Assembly: GCA_012729725.1 (NCBI GenBank)
Contig: JAAYCO010000032.1
Location: forward strand, 1 to 43,466
Direction: 5' to 3'
DNA from: Planctomycetota bacterium
GTDB taxonomy: Bacteria; Planctomycetota; Phycisphaerae; SM23-33
Length of the DNA: 43,466 nt
The translations under genes were made by a program, and so were the position numbers. Of this stretch, positions 30,955-40,146 are shown piece after piece (within the stretch, counting starts at the first letter, position 1; the number at the start of each line of letters is the position of its first letter). The notes under the pieces were generated by a model, which did no database searches, was not told where the DNA came from, and was given only the letters and a program-made list of their open reading frames with translations.

Positions 30955-32181
30955 TCATTTTCGGCGAAGAAACTCAAATCTGCGCCTGCCCAGAACCCTT
31001 GGACGCCACAGAGAATCAAGCGCGGGAGTAAGCGTGTTCATCGCAAGCACCGCCATGAAGGCTGGTATGGGCGTGTTGACGTAGAGTTGCAGCAGCATCG
31101 CAAGCGAGCCGATTCCAGCGCCAAAGATAACCTGGCCGCCCGCACCAGTGGGTCTGGAGGTTGACTCGCCGGCAAGGAAAAACGCGCTGAGAACAATTCC
31201 GCCCGACAGCAGCCTGTACATGACGTACGTCAGCGCCACCTCGCCCTCCTGGTGCAGTACGGGCCACCACACCTCGATGGCCACGTCGTCCGGTCCGGCG
31301 AGGTACACAGGCGCCGCTGCGGCAACGGCCGCCGCGGAACACAGCACCGCCACAGGAAGCTGCCATTTCAGATAGTTGCGATAGATAAGATACAACCCCG
31401 CGACAACGATTACGATTGCGCAGGTCTCGCCAATGTTGCCGGGCACTGTTCCCATGAGCATCTCGCCCATAGAGGGCAGTTGGCCCAGGGCGGCAGGCGG
31501 GGCCTTAGGCAGTTCATTGGGCGGCGGAAGATAGGCCAGCGCGCTGTACGACGCCTTTGATGGACGAAGCCCGGACAGCACAACGTCGCTTCTACGAGAC
31601 ACAAAGGCATCGGCGTTTTCCGGTGCGCAACTGCCATGCCATTTTCGCCAATCATCAACAATCCTGCCCTTGTCCGCATCGCCCCACAGGAGGCGGTCCT
31701 GGGCAAGCACCGGCCAGTATTCGGGGTTCATCGCGCCGGCGAACAGCACTGCCGCCGCCAGCCTGCCCACCAACGCGGGCTGCCAGAGAAAATGCCCCAC
31801 GCCCCCGAACACCGCCTTGCCCACAATAATCGCAAAGGCCGAGGCGACAACGGGAACATACCACGGCGCCGTGGGCGGAAGGGTAAGCGCAAGCAACACG
31901 CCCGTAAGGTATGCATGCGATCGGCCCATCAGCGCCGGCATGCGGGTGACGCGGTAGTACAGGCGCTCTATGTTCGCGCAGGAGCCTATGCAAATGGCGG
32001 CAACAACCGCCGCCCGCCAACCGAACAGGACTATGCCCGCGCAAAGCGGGGCGCTCGCAGCCGCCAGCGTGACGATAAACACGGTGCGAATGCTCTCCGG
32101 CGCGCAAATAAGCGGGCCGCGAACATCCATTCCGATCTGTGTGGCGTGATGCGCCTGTGGTTGGCCGGTCAACAGGCTCAT
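30955..32181 (-). CDS. rnfD: RnfD/NqrB-type membrane subunit, lacking the SGAT flavin motif
   Basis: Polytopic membrane protein (408 residues, about nine helices) of the NQR2/RnfD/RnfE family, which in Rnf complexes moves electrons between ferredoxin and NAD while pumping ions. Family features seen: GRSHAYLTGVLLALTLPP (about 86-103), GKAVFGGVGH and QPALVGR (121-140), GNIGET (248-253) and FFLAGESTSRPTGAGGQVIFG in two joined parts (334-354). The SGAT motif whose threonine carries covalent FMN in RnfD is replaced by SGLRPS (203-208), and the loop around it is long. ATG at 32179-32181 overlaps the rnfC stop as ATGA; a longer frame upstream lies within rnfC. No rnfG, rnfA, rnfE or rnfB follows; a terminator does. 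Confidence 0.82.
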   Translation of the reverse strand: MSLLTGQPQAHHATQIGMDVRGPLICAPESIRTVFIVTLAAASAPLCAGIVLFGWRAAVVAAICIGSCANIERLYYRVTRMPALMGRSHAYLTGVLLALTLPPTAPWYVPVVASAFAIIVGKAVFGGVGHFLWQPALVGRLAAAVLFAGAMNPEYWPVLAQDRLLWGDADKGRIVDDWRKWHGSCAPENADAFVSRRSDVVLSGLRPSKASYSALAYLPPPNELPKAPPAALGQLPSMGEMLMGTVPGNIGETCAIVIVVAGLYLIYRNYLKWQLPVAVLCSAAAVAAAAPVYLAGPDDVAIEVWWPVLHQEGEVALTYVMYRLLSGGIVLSAFFLAGESTSRPTGAGGQVIFGAGIGSLAMLLQLYVNTPIPAFMAVLAMNTLTPALDSLWRPRVLGRRRFEFLRRK

Positions 32182-33515
32182 GGGCGCGCCTCGGGGTGCA
32201 GTTCCTGGGGCCGGACCTGTTGGGGGCGCTGTTGAAGGAGCCGTTTTATCCAAACAACCCGCTCGCAAAGGCCCAGTCGGGCCGGGCAAACGTATGAGCA
32301 GACGCCGCACTCTATGCACGCTCCAGCGTGCAGGCGCCGCGCGCGGTCGATTTTGCCCAGTTCGTATGCGTCGCTGATCCCCTTGACGTTGAGTCTTGCG
32401 GGACAATGATCAGTGCACCATCCACAGCGAATGCAGGGCGTTGCTGTTGTCGCCGGCGGCGTCTTGAGGTTCAGCACCGCATCGGTCGCGGCGCAGACCA
32501 CCGCGTTATCGGCTTGATAGGACGGCGCCATAGGCCCCCCGATGACCATCGTGCCCCGCGCTTCCTGAAGCATCGATTGGCAATCGGCGCCGTATGGCGT
32601 CCAGAAATTGCCCCTGGGCATTGTTCCCTGGCCGCTGACGGTCACAACCCTTGCCGTCTGGGGTGATTGGCATGCAACCCATCTGTACGCGGCGAAGCAG
32701 GTGGAGGCGTCGATAACTGCAGCGCCGACGTCAAACGTCTCTTTGCCAATCGGCGTTTCGCGCCGGTGGAGCACCTTGACCAGCAGCGTGTCGTTGCCGG
32801 CGGGATACTTTGCGGGAAGGGCCACCATGGCGACGTTGCATGCGCGGGCAGCGCCAACGAGCCCGCGATACTGGTCCACGCGCCGCTGGTCCACAGCCAG
32901 CAGCATCTGGCCCACCTCCAGGGCCTTTGCGATGATCATCAGGCCGCGGATGACCTCCGCGCCGTTCTCGACAAGCATTCGGTGGTCGGAAGTGACATAC
33001 GGCTGAGGCTCGACCACGTTTGCGATAATGCATTTGCAGCAGGCCCTGAGCCCTCGTTCGACCCATATGTTGAGCGGTTCGATATGGCCTTTGGCGGTGG
33101 TCAGGCCGCCGCCGGCAAGACTGGTCCTGATTTCCCGGCTTGAGGCGGCCCGCCAGTCGAAAACCGGAACAAGCAAACGAATGGGGGCCATCTGCCCCAC
33201 GGCGACAAGCTCTATAGCGGGCGAGTGTTTCACCCCAACGGCCGAAACCACCTGCACGTCAACTGTCTTTCCGATTCGGCCTTCACATGGCGCGTAAACA
33301 TCCACGCCGCCGCAGGCGGCTGCGATTCTCTCGCCTGCCGAGACTCTTGTTCCTTCCGGCACCAGCATGCGGGCGGGAGGGCCGGCGCATGGCGCAAGAG
33401 GAACTCGCAGCACACCCTGGCGCGCAGCGGGTTCAATCGGCATGCCAAGAGTGGAATGCTTTTCGTCAGGCAGATCGATGCCGCCGGCAAACGAGCCGTA
33501 TTGTCGCAAAAGCAT
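32178..33515 (-). CDS. rnfC: RnfC-type iron-sulfur protein
   Basis: Peripheral subunit of Rnf-type complexes. The 445-residue protein has the N-terminal RnfC barrel-sandwich part (GGIDLPDEK, then APCEGRIG), a central Nuo51-like domain and two [4Fe-4S] ferredoxin motifs, CIRCGWCTDHC and CIECGVCSYVC (about 361-371 and 400-410). In normal RnfC the central domain has a GGAGFPT loop and NGAECEPY for FMN and NADH; here they read AGGGLTT and NVVEPQP. This suggests loss or change of NADH binding. The ATG at 33513-33515 has AAGGA before it; another ATG two codons upstream is too close to that site. It starts 26 nt after the parvulin lipoprotein gene and overlaps rnfD. Confidence 0.85.
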   Translation of the reverse strand: MLLRQYGSFAGGIDLPDEKHSTLGMPIEPAARQGVLRVPLAPCAGPPARMLVPEGTRVSAGERIAAACGGVDVYAPCEGRIGKTVDVQVVSAVGVKHSPAIELVAVGQMAPIRLLVPVFDWRAASSREIRTSLAGGGLTTAKGHIEPLNIWVERGLRACCKCIIANVVEPQPYVTSDHRMLVENGAEVIRGLMIIAKALEVGQMLLAVDQRRVDQYRGLVGAARACNVAMVALPAKYPAGNDTLLVKVLHRRETPIGKETFDVGAAVIDASTCFAAYRWVACQSPQTARVVTVSGQGTMPRGNFWTPYGADCQSMLQEARGTMVIGGPMAPSYQADNAVVCAATDAVLNLKTPPATTATPCIRCGWCTDHCPARLNVKGISDAYELGKIDRARRLHAGACIECGVCSYVCPARLGLCERVVWIKRLLQQRPQQVRPQELHPEARP

Positions 33516-33541
33516 TCCCATCCTTTCGTGGCGGCGAAGCC

Positions 33542-34519
33542 TTAGCGAAGCTTGTTCCTGTCGGCGGCGTCAAGCTCTTTCATCAGCGGGTCAACGTACT
33601 CGTAACTGGCGTTGCGCATGAGCTCGATCAGCAGCCTCTGCTGTGCTCCGGTGGCGATCTTCTGCCTGACGGCGGCGTCCAGCGATTCGCGAACGTCCTC
33701 CAACGCCACATCTTTGGCGGGCACAACCTTTTCCAGCCGGAGGATGTGGAAGGCGTATCCCAGCTTCACCGGCGCGCTGAGTTCGCCCGGGCGAACCATC
33801 GCCAGCGCCACCTGCCTCAGGGCCGGGGGAATGTCAGAGGCGGCGCTTATTGGCGGCAGTATTCCGCCGTTGGCAGCGGAAGGATTCTTGGAGTGTTTCT
33901 GGGCAAGCTCGATAAAATCGGCCCCGTCACGAAGCATGTCCAGCATGCGTTGTGCTTCATTCAGCGATTCGACTTCAATGTGCCGCACCTGCACTCGTCT
34001 GCCGTACGTTTCTGTTAGCTCCGCCTGCAGCATCTCATCAGAAACCTTGAGGTCGGGCAGCACCATCTTGCGGAGCAGGGCGTTTCGCTCGACGGCCATG
34101 TCCCACGTCAGCCGGGGCATCTGCTTTTCCTGAAGAAACTGCGCCAGCAGCCTTTCGCGCTGCTGAGGTTCATCAACGCTGCTGAAAGTGTCGGCCAGCA
34201 TGCGCTGGTGCTCGAATTCCAGATCTTTGTCATCAATAGTCGCGTTGCGTTTGGCGGCCTCCTGCTTGACAATGGCGGTTACGATAAGCTGCTGGCCCAT
34301 GCCGACGCCTTGTCCGCGGATGAGCGCCTCGTGCAGCTGCTTCATGTATATCGCCTCGCCGTTGACGATGGCCATGACCGGGCCGCCTTCAGCTTGTACC
34401 TCTTGCGACGGGGGGGCAAGGATCGGAGCGGGGGGCTGGGGATCAACAGGCGGCGGGGGCGTGCAACCCTGCAACAGGATAAGGCCCGTCAGCATCGCGT
34501 AAACAACAAGGTGGCGCAT
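33542..34519 (-). CDS. Parvulin-type peptidyl-prolyl isomerase lipoprotein (SurA/PrsA-like)
   Basis: Extracytoplasmic folding factor. The 325-residue protein has a lipoprotein signal peptide with lipobox LLQGC (Cys about 19), a Pro-rich linker, a SurA-N-like helical region (starting VMAIVNGEAIYMKQLHEALI) and a parvulin domain (about 190-285, VRHIEVESLNEAQRMLDML, DFIELAQKHSKNPSAANGG, LGYAFHILRLEKV) with the expected layout. ATG at 34517-34519 with AAAGG upstream. First gene of the operon with rnfC and rnfD. Confidence 0.88.
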   Translation of the reverse strand: MRHLVVYAMLTGLILLQGCTPPPPVDPQPPAPILAPPSQEVQAEGGPVMAIVNGEAIYMKQLHEALIRGQGVGMGQQLIVTAIVKQEAAKRNATIDDKDLEFEHQRMLADTFSSVDEPQQRERLLAQFLQEKQMPRLTWDMAVERNALLRKMVLPDLKVSDEMLQAELTETYGRRVQVRHIEVESLNEAQRMLDMLRDGADFIELAQKHSKNPSAANGGILPPISAASDIPPALRQVALAMVRPGELSAPVKLGYAFHILRLEKVVPAKDVALEDVRESLDAAVRQKIATGAQQRLLIELMRNASYEYVDPLMKELDAADRNKLR

Positions 34520-34545
34520 GGCTTGTGCCTTTCTTTGATCGTCAT

Positions 34546-34575
34546 AGAGTAGCCTCTGGCCAAGGGGCGAGTCAA
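34546..34575 (-). promoter_or_regulatory. Possible promoter of the parvulin-rnfC-rnfD operon
   Basis: Minus-strand TTGACT (34570-34575), 18-bp spacer, TACTCT (34546-34551). Good -35, weak -10. Confidence 0.35.
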
Positions 34576-34585
34576 CCTGCCCGTG

Positions 34586-34613
34586 TTGCACGTATAACCC
34601 GCTGAAGTATCAT
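34586..34613 (+). promoter_or_regulatory. Possible gluQ promoter
   Basis: TTGCAC (34586-34591), 16-bp spacer, TATCAT (34608-34613). Transcription would start within a few bases of the ATG at 34624, so the mRNA could be nearly leaderless, matching the poor ribosome site of gluQ. Confidence 0.35.
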
Positions 34614-34623
34614 AAGAGCGGCA

Positions 34624-35574
34624 ATGAGTAATGGAATAACCAGGCTGGCGCCTTCGCCGACCGGCGCGCTGCACGTCGGTAACGCAAGGACGTTTGTAAT
34701 CAACCACCTGTTGGCGCGGCAGAACGGGTGGCGCGTTTTGCTGCGCATCGAAGACCTTGACGGTCCGAGGATCAAGGGCGACTCGTCGGCCATGATCGAC
34801 GAACTCTCGTGGCTTGGGCTCGAATGGGAAGGTCCTGTCGTGCGCCAATCCGAGCGGGGCGAGCTTTATCGCCAGGCGCTGAATCGTCTCTGGTCGGAGC
34901 GCTGGGCCTATCCATGCATTTGCAGCCGGCGGGACATCGAAATAGCCGCCAGCGCGCCCAATCTGGGTCAGGCATCGGCAGCATATCCCGGCACGTGCCG
35001 CGGAAGATTCGCTGATGAATCGCAGGCTCGCCAAGGCGGCAGACCCGTTGCGTGGCGGGTAATTGCCCCGCTGGCGCCCATGTTGTTTGACGACCGCTTC
35101 GCCGGGCCGCAGAGCGTAGATCTTGCCTCGGCTGGGGGCGATTTCGTGGTCTTCAAGAACGATAGCCAGGCTGCCTATCAACTGGCCGTTGTTGTTGACG
35201 ACTCGGCCGCCGGAGTGAACAGGATTGTGCGCGGCGATGATCTGCTCGAATCGTGCGCCCGCCAGATTCATCTTCGCCGCCTCCTTGGCTTTGACGAACC
35301 AATCGAATACTGGCACCTGCCCCTGGTAATAGGTCCCGATGGGCGGCGCCTGGCGAAGCGTCACGGCGACAGCAGGCTTTGCTACTATCGCCGGCTGGGA
35401 TGCACTCCCCAAAGAATACTAGGACTGATTGGCTTCATGTGCGGCGCCTTCGGCTCTCGGCGCGAGGCGGACATGAATGATCTGATGGAAGCCTTTGACA
35501 TCGAGCGTATGTCCAGATCTCCCGTGGTTTTCGGCCCGGATGACGACGCGTTTCTCGCCGGCCGAAAGGCATGA
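34624..35574 (+). CDS. gluQ: Glutamyl-Q tRNA(Asp) synthetase
   Basis: Attaches glutamate to queuosine at position 34 of tRNA-Asp. The 316-residue protein is a GluRS catalytic core without the anticodon-binding domain. It has PSPTGALHVGN (HIGH-type, 11-21), the LRIEDLDGPR segment, a zinc site from CIC (about 99-101) and YPGTC (about 120-124), and the KMSKS-like RLAKRHGD (about 243-250). Length and domain truncation fit GluQ-RS, not GluRS. Ends 12 nt from the convergent gpsA. Confidence 0.93.
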   Translation: MSNGITRLAPSPTGALHVGNARTFVINHLLARQNGWRVLLRIEDLDGPRIKGDSSAMIDELSWLGLEWEGPVVRQSERGELYRQALNRLWSERWAYPCICSRRDIEIAASAPNLGQASAAYPGTCRGRFADESQARQGGRPVAWRVIAPLAPMLFDDRFAGPQSVDLASAGGDFVVFKNDSQAAYQLAVVVDDSAAGVNRIVRGDDLLESCARQIHLRRLLGFDEPIEYWHLPLVIGPDGRRLAKRHGDSRLCYYRRLGCTPQRILGLIGFMCGAFGSRREADMNDLMEAFDIERMSRSPVVFGPDDDAFLAGRKA

Positions 35575-35586
35575 CGGAGGAGACGA

Positions 35587-36585
35587 CTACTCTTCTGATT
35601 TTAGCGGGCGGGCCATCAGTTCGTTTATGGCCTGCGACGGGGACATGTTGTTGAACAGCACGTCGTAGACGCCCTGCGTGATGGGCATTTCAACCTGATG
35701 ACGCCGGGCAAGCTCCACAACGCCACTGGTTGTCGCAACGCCCTCGACAACGGAATTCGTTGCCGAAAGGGCATCTTCGACCTTCTGTCCTTTTCCGACA
35801 GCCTCGCCGAAAGAGCGGTTCCTGCCGATTGGCGAAAAACATGTAGTGACCAAATCGCCCATTCCCGCCAACCCCGCGAAGGTCTGTGGCTTTGCGCCCA
35901 TCGCCACGCCCAGCCTGGATATTTCGACCAGGCCGCGGGTCAACAGGGCCGCCTTCGCGTTGTCTCCCGCGCCCAACCCGTCGAGAATGCCCGCAGCTAT
36001 GGCGATAACGTTTTTTGTCGCGCCGGCAACCTCAACGCCGATAACGTCGCTGTTGGTGTAAACACGGAAGTACGGCCGGGTGATTATTTCCTGAACCTGC
36101 CTGGCGAACTCTTCGTGCTCGCTGGCGGCCGCAACGGTCGCCGGAAGGTGGCGGGCTATTTCGGGTGCGATTGACGGACCCGAAAGCGCCGCCAGCGGCC
36201 GGTCGCCTCCAAGCACATCCGCCAGCACCTGGGTGGGTCGAAGCAGGGTTGCGACTTCTATGCCCTTGGCCACGCTGCAAATGCCAAGATTTGGCGGCAC
36301 ATGCGCGCAGAGGCGCTGCCAGACGCCGCGGATATACTGAGTAGGCACTGCCGAGACGGCAAGCTGGGCATGCTCGAATGCCTGATCGTCCCGCGATGTG
36401 ATCTCAACGCCTTTCGCCAGCGGCACACCGGGAAGAAATCGCCTGTTCTCGCCCAGCCGGCGCATTTCCTCGGCCGCGTCGGGAAAGGCCGACCAAAGAC
36501 GCACCTGCATGCCGTTTTCGGCAAGCATGTTGGCGCAAAGCGTGCCCATAGCGCCGTCGCCGATCATCGTTATTCTCATGGTCAT
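35587..36585 (-). CDS. gpsA: Glycerol-3-phosphate dehydrogenase [NAD(P)+]
   Basis: Makes sn-glycerol 3-phosphate from dihydroxyacetone phosphate for phospholipid synthesis. The 332-residue protein has the N-terminal Rossmann loop GDGAMGT (in place of the usual GxGxxG form, with the last Gly moved), SVAKGIEV (about 117-124), the active lysine in ATKNVIAIAAGI and the C-terminal helical domain with GLAGMGDLVTTCFSP and RNRSFG. First of the ATG pair (MTM) is used. It follows mfd by 42 nt on the same strand. Confidence 0.93.
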   Translation of the reverse strand: MTMRITMIGDGAMGTLCANMLAENGMQVRLWSAFPDAAEEMRRLGENRRFLPGVPLAKGVEITSRDDQAFEHAQLAVSAVPTQYIRGVWQRLCAHVPPNLGICSVAKGIEVATLLRPTQVLADVLGGDRPLAALSGPSIAPEIARHLPATVAAASEHEEFARQVQEIITRPYFRVYTNSDVIGVEVAGATKNVIAIAAGILDGLGAGDNAKAALLTRGLVEISRLGVAMGAKPQTFAGLAGMGDLVTTCFSPIGRNRSFGEAVGKGQKVEDALSATNSVVEGVATTSGVVELARRHQVEMPITQGVYDVLFNNMSPSQAINELMARPLKSEE

Positions 36586-36627
36586 TTCGGTACACTAATG
36601 AAAGACGCCAGAGTTGTCCAGCGAGGG

Positions 36628-39600
36628 TCATCTTCTCAACTGGTCGAGGAGCTTGCGCAACATCACGTGAGGCATTCTCAGTTCCACCGGCAGCCGCCAG
36701 TATATCGTGCGCTCGTCGCTCAGCCGCACGGTGCCCTCAGCCGTCTCAAACAACCGTTTCACCCGGCCCTGGTTGCTAACCTTCAAGACAATATCCGGGT
36801 CGATGCGCACAATGCTTTCTATGCCCATAGCCCCAGCCCTTACTCGCACCTCTGCCATGTCAAGCATCGTCTCGACGGTCTCTCCGGGCTGGCCGAACGC
36901 GTCGATCATGTCGCCGCGGAGCTGCTTAAGGTCGTCCACCGAAGCGCAACTGACGACCCTCCTGTAGATCTCCATTCGCTGACGCTCGGAAGTGATGTAG
37001 GATTTTGGTATCAGCGCCTCGATGCCTAACTCAACATGCACCTCTTTGCGAGCGGGAGCCTTCTTTCCCTTTATGGCGTTCACCGCCTGCTCAAGCAGTT
37101 GGCAGTACAGTTCGTAACCGACGGCTGCAATGTGCCCGCTCTGCTCCCTGCCAAGAATGTTGCCGGCGCCGCGAATCTCAAGATCACGCATGGCGATCTG
37201 GAAACCAGCGCCCAGGTCGCTGAATTCCTCCACTGCCTTGAGCCTCTTGGCGGCGTCGGAATTAACCGGGCGGTGCTGGGGCAGAAGAAGATAGCAGTAC
37301 GCGCGGTATTTGTATCGCCCCACCCTGCCGCGAAGCTGGTGCAGCTCGGCCAGGCCAAACCTGTCGGCGTTGTGAATGATGATCGTGTTGGCTGTTGGGA
37401 TGTCCAGCCCGCTTTCGATGATCGTCGTGCATAGAAGCAGGTCCACGCGGCGTTCGACGAACTTGAGCATGACCTTCTCTAGCTCGCCCTCGGGCATCTG
37501 GCCGTGACCAACGTCGATGCGGGCCTCGGGAACAAGCCCCCGAAGATGCTGGGCAAGAACGTCGATGTCCATCACGCGATTGTGGACGAAGAAGACCTGG
37601 CCCTTCCTGTCCAACTCGCGAAGAATGATCGACCGGATAAGCTGATCATCATAGTGAGTCACCTCTGTATGGATGCTTCGCCGATCCAGGGGCGGCGTGG
37701 AAAGCGAACTGATGTCCCTGAGACCCAGCAGCGCCAGGTGCAGTGTGCGTGGAATGGGCGTTGCCGTCAGCGTCAGCACGTCCACCTCGGCGCGCATGTG
37801 CTTGAGCTTCTCCTTGTGCTCGACGCCGAAACGCTGCTCTTCATCTATTACCACAAGCCCAAGGTTCTGGAACCGCACATCGGAACTCAGCAGGCGATGC
37901 GTTCCTATCAGTATGTCGATGCCGCCTTGGGCGACTCTCTTGGTGATCTGCGCCTGTTGGGTGTGGGTCCGGAACCGGCTGATCATGTCAACTGTCACTG
38001 GAAAATCGGCGAATCGCTCGCGAAATGTGTTGAGATGCTGCGCCGCAAGGACGGTTGTGGGAACCAGCACCGCTACCTGCTTGCCGGCCTCGACAACCTT
38101 GAACGCAGCCCTCATGGCAAGCTCGGTCTTGCCGAAGCCAACGTCGCCGCACAGCAGGCGGTCCATCGGCCGGGCCTTGAACATGTCCTGGGCGATCTGG
38201 TCCATCGCCGAAATCTGGTCGGGCGTCTCGGTATATATGAACTGCGAGGCGAATTGATTCTGCCACTCCGTCTGCTGAGGGTAACTGAACCCCGGGCTAT
38301 TGGCCCTGAATGCCTGCACCCGCAGCATCTCGGCGGCGAGGTCTTCAACCGCCTCGGCTGCCCGCTCTTTCTGCCGCTGCCACAGTGTGCCGCCAAGCTT
38401 GCTCAGCGGTGGGCGAATTCTCCCGGCGCCAACGTACTTCTGCACGAGATTGATTTGCGAAGCAGGCACGTGCAACACGGCGTTGTCGGCGAACCTCAGC
38501 GAAAGAAACTCCTCGCCCGCGCCGTGCCGCTCGATGGTCTTGAGCCCTTCGAACCTGGCGATGCCGTGCGCGACGTGCACGACGTAGTCGCCCTCTCTGA
38601 GATCGATCAGCGATTCGATGGGCCGGCCCGAGCGTATCGCCCGCACCTTACGCACCTTGGCGTAGCGGTGATATATCTGATGATGGCCGATCGCCAACAG
38701 CTTTCGGCCGGGCCAGTAGAATCCGCTGTTAAGATGGCCTATCTCAAGATTGGCCTTCTGGGCAAGAAACGGATGTGTCTGGTTAAGCTGGCTGCGAAAA
38801 TGCTCGCGTTCGGGCTGGTTCTCGCAATAAATCCACACCTTTGCGGTGTGCGCGAACTCCTGAAGCTCGCCCAGCGCCTCGGGGGCGTTCAACGAGAGGG
38901 TTTCCAGCGACCTTATGCCCACAGACAGGTTTCGCTTTGCCTCGCCTGATGCAAACTGGCGAAGCTCGAGGCGGGCGAGATTCTGTGTTACCGCCATAGC
39001 TTCTGCCGGGTCGAGCAGCCATTTGCCCCCGGCCAGCGGCCCGCCGACGGCCGTCTCTGATGCACGCCGGTGCAACTGCTCGGCCAGTTCGTCTATCTCG
39101 CGGCGATTGGTCCGGCAGATGATGGTGTCCGCCGGCAGATAGCTCATGAAAGACGCGTGCCTGCCGCTGGGCTCAGGCAGCTTGAGGCCCACGATATCGA
39201 CAGACTGGACGCTCTCGACGCTTCGTTGGCTGTCAAGATCGGTCAGGCGGATCGAATCCACCTCGTCGCCGAAGAACTCGATGCGAATAGCCGCCATTTC
39301 CCCCGGCGGCAGTATGTCCACTATGCCCCCGCGGTGCGCGAACTCTCCCTGCTGATCGACCTGCTCGACTCGCTCAAAGCCCCAGTCCACCAACCATTGC
39401 AGCAGGCGGTCGATGGACATGTCCATCCGCACCTTCAAGGTGAGTCTCGACGATTCCAGAGTTCGGCGGTCCGGCGCCGGTTGAAGCAGCGCCATCACCC
39501 CCGCGGCGATAATGACGCCCGGACCTGCGCCATGTCGCGCCAGATGATTGCACAGCCTGAGGCGGTCAGCGGTGACGTCATCGTTAAGATGCTCCGCGCC

Positions 39601-39879
39601 CAGGTCAACCTCCCAGGGCGGCAGGACCATCGCCCGCGCGCCGGTCAGCACCTCCAGATCGTCGGCGAAGTCATCGGCGTCCTCACCGTGAGGGGCGATG
39701 AAGAGCAGCGGCCTACCGGAGATCGCCGATATGCCAGCTGCACAAAGGGCAGCCGCGGACCCCCATACGCCGTCGATCTCGACTTCCTTTGCGGGCGCAA
39801 GACGAGCGGCGGCGGCTTTGAGCCCCGCGTCAGTCATTGCTTTGGCCACAAGAGAATTGTGTTTGGTCGAGACAGGCAT
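36628..39879 (-). CDS. mfd: Transcription-repair coupling factor Mfd
   Basis: Removes RNA polymerase stalled at DNA damage and recruits UvrA. The 1083-residue protein has the UvrB-like N-terminal modules (to about 350), the RNA polymerase-interacting CarD-like domain (REGDYVVHVAHGIARFEGL, near 470), the RecG-type helicase core with GDVGFGKTE (Walker A) and IDEEQRFGVEHKEKLK (DEEQ box), TATPIPRTL, TTIIESGLDIP, QLRGRVGR, and the C-terminal TRCF domain. ATG at 39877-39879 with GGAAG upstream; the frame is open seven more codons to a GTG. A weak promoter candidate lies at 39928-39958 (TTGATC, 19 bp, TATATT, minus strand). Cotranscribed with gpsA. Confidence 0.95.
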   Translation of the reverse strand: MPVSTKHNSLVAKAMTDAGLKAAAARLAPAKEVEIDGVWGSAAALCAAGISAISGRPLLFIAPHGEDADDFADDLEVLTGARAMVLPPWEVDLGAEHLNDDVTADRLRLCNHLARHGAGPGVIIAAGVMALLQPAPDRRTLESSRLTLKVRMDMSIDRLLQWLVDWGFERVEQVDQQGEFAHRGGIVDILPPGEMAAIRIEFFGDEVDSIRLTDLDSQRSVESVQSVDIVGLKLPEPSGRHASFMSYLPADTIICRTNRREIDELAEQLHRRASETAVGGPLAGGKWLLDPAEAMAVTQNLARLELRQFASGEAKRNLSVGIRSLETLSLNAPEALGELQEFAHTAKVWIYCENQPEREHFRSQLNQTHPFLAQKANLEIGHLNSGFYWPGRKLLAIGHHQIYHRYAKVRKVRAIRSGRPIESLIDLREGDYVVHVAHGIARFEGLKTIERHGAGEEFLSLRFADNAVLHVPASQINLVQKYVGAGRIRPPLSKLGGTLWQRQKERAAEAVEDLAAEMLRVQAFRANSPGFSYPQQTEWQNQFASQFIYTETPDQISAMDQIAQDMFKARPMDRLLCGDVGFGKTELAMRAAFKVVEAGKQVAVLVPTTVLAAQHLNTFRERFADFPVTVDMISRFRTHTQQAQITKRVAQGGIDILIGTHRLLSSDVRFQNLGLVVIDEEQRFGVEHKEKLKHMRAEVDVLTLTATPIPRTLHLALLGLRDISSLSTPPLDRRSIHTEVTHYDDQLIRSIILRELDRKGQVFFVHNRVMDIDVLAQHLRGLVPEARIDVGHGQMPEGELEKVMLKFVERRVDLLLCTTIIESGLDIPTANTIIIHNADRFGLAELHQLRGRVGRYKYRAYCYLLLPQHRPVNSDAAKRLKAVEEFSDLGAGFQIAMRDLEIRGAGNILGREQSGHIAAVGYELYCQLLEQAVNAIKGKKAPARKEVHVELGIEALIPKSYITSERQRMEIYRRVVSCASVDDLKQLRGDMIDAFGQPGETVETMLDMAEVRVRAGAMGIESIVRIDPDIVLKVSNQGRVKRLFETAEGTVRLSDERTIYWRLPVELRMPHVMLRKLLDQLRR

Positions 39880-40010
39880 TAACGCTTCCGGAGGCCGCAC
39901 CGTTTCAAGGGTAGGCTCACCATATCTAATATACGACGGCCTGTTGGACGTCGATCAAATTCCGCCTGCGTGCAACCCCCTCCGTCCGTGCTGGGACCTA
40001 TGGAAAACAA

Positions 40011-40038
40011 TTGCAGCGCTCCGCGGCAGGCTTATAAT
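40011..40038 (+). promoter_or_regulatory. Promoter of the 618-residue membrane protein
   Basis: TTGCAG (40011-40016), 16-bp spacer, perfect TATAAT (40033-40038). The start near 40045 gives a leader of about 100 nt. Confidence 0.55.
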
Positions 40039-40146
40039 ACGTGAGAATTCACAAGTCCTGTTCGCAAGGCCCCTAAGGCAAGGGACTTGGCGTTCGCGGA
40101 TGGAGATAGTGAATCCACCGGCAGGCAAGAAGGAAAGGAAATTCCG

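Noticed and set aside
32182-32406. 75-residue N-terminal extension of RnfD
   Set aside because: Pro/Arg-rich shadow of the rnfC 3' end; the ATG overlapping the rnfC stop starts the conserved protein.
37504-38949. 481-residue plus-strand frame inside mfd
   Set aside because: Fully antisense to the unmistakable Mfd helicase core; long open antisense frames are expected in GC-rich DNA, and it shows no family motif.
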